Shown: one piece after another, positions 6,563-10,866 of the stretch | How positions within the stretch are numbered: position 1 is the first letter of the stretch | Layout: the number at the start of each line of letters is the position of its first letter | Assembly: GCA_022563615.1 (NCBI GenBank) | Contig: JADFMZ010000074.1 | Location: 1 to 10,866 of the forward strand | Reading direction: 5' to 3' | DNA: 10,866 nucleotides | Source: Planctomycetota bacterium | Lineage (GTDB): Bacteria > Planctomycetota > Phycisphaerae > UBA1845 | Position numbers and translations under genes: made by a program | Notes under the pieces: generated by a model | The model's input: only the letters and a program-made list of their open reading frames with translations | Databases searched by the model: none | Told to the model about the DNA's origin: nothing

Positions 6563-8278
6563 TTGAGTGAGTCTGCAGTGATCAAGGCGATACCGGCAAC
6601 GGATTTCGAGCAATTGCACGTCTTAGTTCTCGGCCGTGCGGACCGGGTGAACGAGCTGACGCGCCGGCTTGACGAGGACGCCCGAGTCGAGCAGGTCGAG
6701 GCGTTTCAACAGGCGATGGAAGCGTTGCGCTCGCAAGTATTCGACGTGATGATCCAACAGGCCGCCGGCACCTTTCCTCCCGTTCAAGACAGCGCATCGG
6801 CGGACGAGGAAGACTCAACACTGCAAAATGTCGGACCCGGCATATGCATCGTGAGCAAAACAGGGCAACTCGAATGGGCCGATTCCCGAATGCTCCGTTT
6901 CGCCGAGGAAGTGCAACATCGTGCATGCCGCTGCGGTGTGGATACCTATCAATGGGCTCAGGCTGCTTTGGAAAGAGAGGTCGAATCGTTGCGCGGCCGG
7001 CGCTTTCGCATCACGGTCGCGCCCCAGGAGCAATATGACATCGCAGTCATACCGGTGATCGACGTTAACCAACAAGTCACGCACGTAGCCGCAGTGGTTT
7101 ACGACGTTATGGGTGATCGGCGCGTTCAGGACCGGATCGATGTGATCGACCGGGCCGGACAGGAATTCCTAAGCCTGGAAATAACGCAGTTCGCCCGGCT
7201 AGACACGCAGCAACGCCTGGCGTTGTTGGAAGATCGAATCCGGCGCTGCACGCATGATCTACTTCATTTCGAGAGCTTTGAGATTTTCGTTCTGGACAGG
7301 AACCGCAACCGCCTGGTGCAGGTTCTCGTATCGGGCATGCCGATCGAACGGGCCGGCGCCGAATTAGCGGTTTCCCGAGAAGGGGCTGGGATTTGCGGGT
7401 ACGTCGGTGCCACGGCGCGTAGCTACATTTGCCCCGACACCGCGAAAGAGCCGAAATACCTGCCCGGTATCGACAACGCCCGGTCTTCGCTCACGGTGCC
7501 GTTGCTCCTGCACGAAGAGCTGGTCGGCGTAGCGAATTTCGAGAGTGCCAGGCCTGCGGCGTTCAGCGAGGACGATCGGCGGTTTGCCGAGGTCTTCGGC
7601 CGGTACATTGCTCTGGCGCTGCAGATCCTCGAATTGCTCGTGACGGAGGGCCAAACGGTCACAGGCCGGGTCGGAAGCAATGTGATGGCCGAGATCACGG
7701 GGCCGGTGAACGACATTGTTACCGAGGTGGAAAATCTGATCGAGGACTACATCGGACACGACGATTTGAGGCACCGGCTGCGGCTGATCTCCGAGAATGC
7801 GGTCCGAATCCGAGAGACGGTGAAGGAGTTGACCGCACGCAAGAAAGGCGTGATTGGAAGGCATTCAGCCCCTCGGCAACGCACCGACCCCGTGCTCAAA
7901 GGCAAGCGCGTGCTGGTCGTGGACGACGAGGAGATCATCCTTGAAACGGTGTGCGATGTGTTGACAGGATGTGGATGCAAGGTCACCTCGGCGGAAGATG
8001 GCGCCGAGGCTGTGGCGCTGCTGGACCGCGAATCCTTCGACCTCGTCCTGAGCGACATCAAACTGCCCGGCAAGAACGGATACGAGGTTTTTGCGTCAGC
8101 CAAAAAGGCGAATGCGAGCGTACCGGTTATCCTCATGACGGGCTTCGGATACGACCCCAACCACGCCATCGTTCGCGCCCACCGTGAAGGGCTCTCCGCG
8201 GTGTTGTTCAAGCCATTCAAGGTGGATCAACTGCTGGGCGAACTCCGCACCGCACTGCAATCGAAAACAAAATCCTGA
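6563..8278 (+). CDS. Receiver-like/PAS/GAF/pseudo-HisKA/receiver hybrid signalling protein
   Basis: A 571-aa cytoplasmic signalling protein without membrane segments. Residues ~16-66 (LHVLVLGRADRV to FDVMIQQ) resemble a degenerate receiver half without the phospho-acceptor. Residues ~86-180 (VGPGICIVSKTGQLEW onward) look PAS-like. Residues ~210-355 form a GAF domain (FEIFVLDRNRNRLVQVLVSG, SSLTVPLLLHEELVGVANFES, FAEVFGRYIALALQ). Residues ~370-425 look like the two-helix HisKA dimerisation domain but carry A376 where the phosphorylated His should be (MAEITGP against AHEINNP), and no HATPase domain follows. The C-terminal receiver (448-567) is intact: D454/D455, phospho-acceptor D498 in VLSDIKLPG, T526 and K550. 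It therefore probably receives phosphate from a separate kinase and senses a ligand through PAS/GAF, but has no recognisable DNA-binding or enzyme output. The start is TTG 6563, with GGGGA 8 nt upstream; GTG 6578 is an alternative. It appears monocistronic. Confidence 0.85.
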   Translation: MSESAVIKAIPATDFEQLHVLVLGRADRVNELTRRLDEDARVEQVEAFQQAMEALRSQVFDVMIQQAAGTFPPVQDSASADEEDSTLQNVGPGICIVSKTGQLEWADSRMLRFAEEVQHRACRCGVDTYQWAQAALEREVESLRGRRFRITVAPQEQYDIAVIPVIDVNQQVTHVAAVVYDVMGDRRVQDRIDVIDRAGQEFLSLEITQFARLDTQQRLALLEDRIRRCTHDLLHFESFEIFVLDRNRNRLVQVLVSGMPIERAGAELAVSREGAGICGYVGATARSYICPDTAKEPKYLPGIDNARSSLTVPLLLHEELVGVANFESARPAAFSEDDRRFAEVFGRYIALALQILELLVTEGQTVTGRVGSNVMAEITGPVNDIVTEVENLIEDYIGHDDLRHRLRLISENAVRIRETVKELTARKKGVIGRHSAPRQRTDPVLKGKRVLVVDDEEIILETVCDVLTGCGCKVTSAEDGAEAVALLDRESFDLVLSDIKLPGKNGYEVFASAKKANASVPVILMTGFGYDPNHAIVRAHREGLSAVLFKPFKVDQLLGELRTALQSKTKS

Positions 8279-8335
8279 ACCCTTCAAACTTCAACTGGGA
8301 ATGGGACAATCTCCTCAAGAAGCCGTAGCGTTGGC

Positions 8336-8358
8336 GCCGAAAGGTCGGCTGTTTCGGC
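8336..8358 (+). terminator. Possible terminator hairpin after the sensor gene
   Basis: GCCGAAA (8336-8342) pairs perfectly with TTTCGGC (8352-8358) across a 9-nt loop, 58 bp after the stop codon. It is followed by the 10-bp palindrome AGCTCGAGCT (8360-8369). The nearest T-run (8384-8388) is too far away for a classic intrinsic terminator, so this may instead be an mRNA 3' structure. Confidence 0.35.
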
Positions 8359-8421
8359 AAGCTCGAGCTGCGTGAGACGGCGCTTTTTGCGGGCCTCTCG
8401 TAGGCGTTTTCCAAGGCGATC

Positions 8422-8730
8422 TTGGAAAGGCACTTTTATCATACCGCATCAATTCTCGGCCAAAATGCCAACAAGGCAGCAGCGCCGGTCGTGCGCGTGT
8501 TGGAGGACGGTCCGATTCCCATGGGGCCTTATATCTATTTCGACGCCAAGACCCACGGCGTAACGACGTTGCTTTGTCGTTGCATGCCCTCGCAGGTTCA
8601 GCGATTCGTGGGAACGATGTACTATGATCTCGCTCCAGTGGAAAAGCTCGGGAATTGGCGCGAGTGGAAGCAGCCGGAGGTGAACCCAACGACGGAAGGC
8701 AGACTGCAGCACGCTTTGCGCTGGCCTTGA
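8422..8730 (+). CDS. Small hypothetical protein, 102 aa
   Basis: I do not recognise a named family. The frame has the look of a real gene: balanced composition, a hydrophobic/aromatic core (GPIPMGPYIYFDAKT, residues 30-44; LLCRCMPSQVQRFV, 50-63; TMYYDLAPVEKLGNWREW, 65-82) and a Cys pair (C52, C54). It lacks a signal peptide or membrane helix and ends with a polar tail. The start is the only in-frame candidate after the TAG at 8401, a TTG at 8422 preceded by AAGG at 5 nt spacing; the next in-frame ATG (8521) would remove a third of the protein. It stands alone 144 bp after the sensor gene on the same strand. It could also be a remnant of a longer protein whose 5' part was lost, since the DNA beyond it is decayed. 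The function is unknown. Confidence 0.5.
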   Translation: MERHFYHTASILGQNANKAAAPVVRVLEDGPIPMGPYIYFDAKTHGVTTLLCRCMPSQVQRFVGTMYYDLAPVEKLGNWREWKQPEVNPTTEGRLQHALRWP

Positions 8731-9289
8731 GGCGCGCCGCGTGCCTACAGACGCCACTAAGCACTCTGACAAGACCGTATTGCGAACGGTCGAGGTACCC
8801 GCCAACATCGCGCGGGCTTCAAGCCCGAAGGCCGGTTTCGTTTGAGCCTCTACTACTACGCCAAGATGATTTGCCGGAAGACCGCGATTTAGCTACGCTA
8901 GAGTGCATTCGCTGTATGCGACGGACCCGCGTAATTACTCGGCAAAGCATCGTGCGCGCTCACGAAATTGCTTGAGCCGAGGTGGCTGAATTCGTATCAT
9001 GGGTCGATGTTCGTTTGGATACGGACTCCTAACACGACAACGCGGGTTATGGATCTGGCGGGGTGCATCGGTGGCATGTTTTGAGGGTGATGCCAAGAGT
9101 GTGGAGTTGGCGGATACGCTTTTTACGATGTGATCGGCGTGCTTTGGCGTTGCGATGTTGTGTGGTACGGATTCGCTCAGCAACATACTTCAACCGTTCG
9201 CTCCGTGCAGAGCGGGTCAGGCTCTTCGCTTGAATGGACGCATGCGTAGCTCGGCGTAGCTGCTGAAGTGTCGGACTTTTTTCCCCCCG
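8731..9289. other. About 560 bp without a convincing gene
   Basis: Open frames here (for example 8655-8975 plus and 8935-9186 minus) have no recognisable motif, and their composition does not look like coding DNA of the neighbours. The stretch holds a REP-like palindrome at 8813-8827, and the DNA from about 8960 onward is noticeably more AT- and TG-rich than the genes to the left. It probably consists of decayed DNA at the edge of the mobile-element scar. Confidence 0.5.
8813..8827. repeat. REP-like palindrome CGGGCTT/AAGCCCG
   Basis: CGGGCTT (8813-8819), a single C, then AAGCCCG (8821-8827); the 7-bp arms are perfect. The context GCGCGGGCTTCAAGCCCG is similar in style to the palindromes at 3400-3417 and 6278-6296, so it is probably another dispersed repeat and not a gene-specific site. 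Confidence 0.55.
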
Positions 9290-9541
9290 TTGCGTCGATC
9301 TGTTTCATCCGCATGCGTGCGAGAAACAGATGGCTGATCACCGTCACGATCAAGTGGCGTTGGATGGCACGGTAGCGCCGGCACTCGAAGTGGTCGAGAC
9401 CCAGCAACCCCTTTTCATCTTGAAAGCATCGTTCGATGTGCCAGCGAGAGAAGGCCACATGCAACATGCGTTCGATCGACGTGGTGGCCGAGGCGTTGGA
9501 GACGAAGTATTTGATCTCGCCGGTCAGCGGGCAAGAGGAAA
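9290..9541 (-). pseudogene. IS701-like (DDE superfamily) transposase fragment, truncated at both ends
   Basis: Read on the minus strand, the frame gives LTGEIKYFVSNAS, then FSRWHIERCFQDEKGLLGLDHFE and IQRHLIVTVISHLFLARMR. The W-x2-E-x2-F-x3-K spacing with GLLGLDHFE is the signature around the last catalytic Glu of IS4/IS701-type DDE transposases. The two upstream catalytic Asp regions and the N-terminus are absent: before LTGEIKYF the frame turns into unrelated sequence at about 9541, where a methyltransferase fragment on the other strand starts. The expected C-terminal tail also fades after LARMR near 9290; the frame itself runs on to a stop at 9177-9179. No terminal inverted repeats could be identified. 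It cannot encode an active transposase and marks past IS activity. IS701 is my best family call; a related IS4-group family is possible. Confidence 0.8.
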
Positions 9542-9727
9542 AACAAGAACTGGTCGGGCAGCTACGGGATCACCTGGGACGACGCCGATGCCAATCCCGA
9601 TTTGTACGAGAACTTCTATCTGGTGGCCGTTGCGGAGGCGGTCGCACCGAACGCCGCGTGGTACTGCTGGCACGCGAGTCGGCGGCAGGCCATGGTGGAA
9701 GCGGTCTGGGAACTCATGGCCGCATTC
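9542..9727 (+). pseudogene. Phage-type DNA methyltransferase fragment (internal piece)
   Basis: The plus frame reads NWSGSYGITWDDADANPDLY, then FYLVAVAEAVAPNAAWYCWHASRRQAM and EAVWELMAAF. From memory this matches the block just after the DPPY motif in N6-adenine/N4-cytosine methyltransferases of phages and genomic islands, which are often fused to or next to ParB-like proteins. The DPPY motif and SAM-binding part (5') and all of the C-terminal part are missing, so the piece is not functional. The left edge abuts the transposase fragment (-), and the right edge runs into a zinc-ribbon segment (-) around 9707-9727. The frame continues to a TGA at 9851-9853 that overlaps the ATG of the AAA ATPase gene, but its translation after MAAF does not resemble the family. 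The fragment is clear to me; the exact methyltransferase subclass is not. Confidence 0.65.
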
Positions 9728-9784
9728 GGGGCACATCGCATACCAGCCCGCGATAACCACGTGGCACTGCGGACACTTGCCGCT
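9707..9784 (-). pseudogene. Zinc-ribbon segment, possible phage helicase remnant
   Basis: The minus frame reads SGKCPQCHVVIAGWYAMCPECGHEFP: two CPxC knuckles (CPQC and CPEC) separated by 10 residues and ended by GHEFP. This zinc-ribbon wording is familiar from the C-terminal part of phage and island DEAD/DEAH helicases, but about 26 residues do not decide the parent protein. No start codon or upstream domain is retained: the frame is closed by a stop at 9854-9856, and after GHEFP it runs antisense to the methyltransferase fragment. Overlap with the methyltransferase codons at 9707-9727 leaves the exact joint uncertain. Confidence 0.45.
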
Positions 9785-9849
9785 CCTTACTCCGGAGGCG
9801 ATAATCCTGTACTGTGCCGGATTGGCGATCGGCGCATGGAAGTCATGGC

Positions 9850-10749
9850 ATGATTAGTCGGCTCCACCTCCTCAGAAACTTGGGAGTGTTCGATTACGTT
9901 GATAGCGGGGCGGACATCTCGCTGGCGCGCCTCACGTTGATCTACGCCGAGAACGGCAGAGGAAAGACCACGCTTACCGCGATCCTTCGCTCGCTTGCGA
10001 CGGGCGACCCCATCCCAATCAGGGAGAGGCGCCGCCTCGCCGCCGAGCACCCCCCACATGTCGTGCTCGATTGCGACAACGAGCAACAGGCTGTGTTCCT
10101 GGAAAACGAGTGGAATCGGACGCTTCCGAACATAACCGTATTCGACGATGCATTCGTTGATGAAAACGTCTGTTCCGGGCTAGCGGTGGATCCCGATCAC
10201 CGACGTAACCTCCACGAGCTAATTCTCGGAGCCGAGGGTGTCGCCCTGAACCGGAGGCTGAAAGAAATGGTCGTCCGGATCGAAGAACACAACCAGGCGT
10301 TGCGGAGAAAAGAGCAGGCGATCCCCGCGTCGGAGCGTGGCAGCATGTCCGTGGACGCCTTCTGCGCGCTCCCGGCAAGACTGGACATCGACGAGGCAAT
10401 CCAGGGCGCGGAACAAAACCTTGCTGCTGCGCGCGCGGAAGACTCGATTCGCGAAACTCGTCCGCTCCAAGCGCTGAGACTCCCAAAGTTTGACCTAATG
10501 ACCATCGAAGAGCTGCTTCGGCACGACCTACCGAGCGTCGATGCAACGGCGATGACGCGCGTGCAAGAGCATCTTGCGAGAATCGGCGATGGCGGAGAGG
10601 GATGGGTCGCCGAGGGCATGAACTACCGCGGCTCCCGCAAGCGCGCAGGACACGCGCGACATCGAGGTCGATGCCTCGCAGAGCCGGCGTGCCGTCGGGA
10701 TAGGTGTAGACCAGGCCGCGGATTGCCAGAGCCGGTGGGACGTTCATAG
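9850..10749 (+). pseudogene. AAA_13 (RloC/PrrC-like) ATPase, 5' part only
   Basis: The intact N-terminal part of an SMC/ABC-like AAA_13 family ATPase. The start is ATG 9850, with GGAAG 7 nt upstream. ADISLARLTLIYAENGRGKTTL (residues 21-42) is a strand plus Walker A with K39 and T40; Ala33 replaces the first Gly. ITVFDDAFVDENVCSGLAVD (95-114) and RRNLHELILGAEGVALN (118-134) match the family's signature following the nucleotide-binding core. Residues 135-255 are helical and probably start the coiled coil, ending IGDGGEGWVAEGM. Family members are usually more than twice as long and carry the ABC signature and Walker B in the missing C-terminal half. From about residue 258 (10620) the translation is unrelated and antisense to a cbiO fragment, up to TAG 10747-10749. 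Relatives are found in anti-phage and restriction-linked loci, but this copy should not hydrolyse ATP. Confidence 0.75.
10652..10747 (-). pseudogene. cbiO: cbiO-like ECF transporter ATPase, first ~32 codons only
   Basis: The minus frame from ATG 10747 reads MNVPPALAIRGLVYTYPDG and TPALRGIDLDVAR. This is the standard N-terminus of cobalt/nickel ECF transporter ATPases (CbiO/NikO): the aromatic A-loop Tyr in YTYPDG followed by the strand leading to Walker A. Instead of PGERVALLGPNGAGKS the frame then gives VLRACGSRGSS, so Walker A and everything after it are gone. AAGGG lies 5 nt upstream of the ATG. Its start overlaps the cbiQ stop (ATGA), so the original operon was cbiQ-cbiO. The break lies between 10620 and 10660, where the AAA ATPase fragment from the other strand ends. 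Confidence 0.75.
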
Positions 10750-10866
10750 AACCCTTCTTCCCAGGGACAAAAGCATTTCGTTGAGCGGAAAAAGCCGCAG
10801 AATCAAACAGGACGAGAGAACGAATGCGAGAAACACCGTGTCGGACCAGCGCCAACGAAGCCGTTC
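10744..10866 (-). CDS. cbiQ: ECF transporter membrane protein CbiQ, 3' end (partial)
   Basis: The minus frame from the window edge encodes 40 residues: ERLRWRWSDTVFLAFVLSSC, then LILRLFPLNEMLLSLGRRVL and TGA at 10746-10744. It contains one hydrophobic segment (VFLAFVLSSCLILRL) after an Arg/Trp-rich turn, like the C-terminal helix of CbiQ/NikQ T-components. The 4-nt overlap with the cbiO-type start codon is the usual arrangement in cobalt/nickel ECF operons and supports the call. The rest of the gene lies outside the window. Without an intact cbiO next to it, the transporter would need an ATPase from elsewhere. Confidence 0.6.
   Translation of the reverse strand, partial: ERLRWRWSDTVFLAFVLSSCLILRLFPLNEMLLSLGRRVL

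Noticed and set aside
8971..9045. tRNA-like stretch beginning GCCGAGGTGGCTGAATTCG, reminiscent of a tRNA-Leu 5' end
   Set aside because: No matching acceptor 3' strand, anticodon stem or TTCGAAT-type T-loop can be placed at tRNA distances; the similarity is limited to about 15 bases.
8935..9186. Open frame of 83 codons on the minus strand
   Set aside because: Composition is atypical, no motif is recognised, and the frame lies in a region that looks decayed on both strands.
9330..9857. Open frame of 175 codons on the plus strand
   Set aside because: It runs antisense to the transposase signature and out of frame with the methyltransferase block, so it is a shadow of two other readings.
10019..10855. 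Single 278-codon minus-strand frame as one ABC transporter gene
   Set aside because: Only codons around 10652-10747 look like CbiO; the upstream part overlaps the cbiQ end in another frame, and the downstream part is antisense to the AAA_13 ATPase.

Overview
The window is about 60% GC and reads like a chromosome segment of a planctomycete, possibly of the Phycisphaerae type. The evidence is a PEP-CTERM exported protein, a waa-like core-glycan operon, a multidomain sensor with a C-terminal receiver, and several short dispersed palindromes of the kind I associate with Planctomycetota. One of them translates as REGEAPVEP. The assignment is an inference from sequence style; no rRNA or other marker gene is present.

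Left part (1-2843, minus strand): a PEP-CTERM protein gene lies downstream of an intact M20 zinc dipeptidase gene. A 12-bp tandem repeat sits in the gap between them. A 227-bp divergent intergenic region follows and holds a perfect palindrome with 10-bp arms.

Central part (2844-6246, plus strand): a tight three-gene operon whose genes overlap by 4 nt each. It encodes a GT9 heptosyltransferase (WaaF-like), a WaaP/Kdo-kinase-like small-molecule kinase and a GT4 glycosyltransferase (WaaG-like). Together they look like a lipopolysaccharide inner-core assembly and phosphorylation module. The GT9 gene carries an in-frame 243-bp insertion bounded by a repeated CCGGTT.

Next (6247-8278): a repeat-bearing intergenic region, then one large gene encoding receiver-like, PAS-like, GAF, pseudo-HisKA and receiver domains. 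It has no kinase ATPase domain, and alanine replaces the phospho-accepting histidine.

Right part (8279-10866): a small unrecognised gene (8422-8730), about 560 bp with no convincing gene, then a mosaic of truncated genes on alternating strands. In order these are an IS701-like transposase piece (-), a phage-type DNA methyltransferase piece (+), a zinc-ribbon piece resembling a phage helicase tail (-), the N-terminal third of an AAA_13/RloC-like ATPase (+), the first ~32 codons of a cobalt/nickel ECF transporter ATPase, cbiO (-), and the 3' end of cbiQ (-). This looks like the scar of a mobile or defence island that broke into a cbiQO operon, although an assembly chimera cannot be excluded from the sequence alone.
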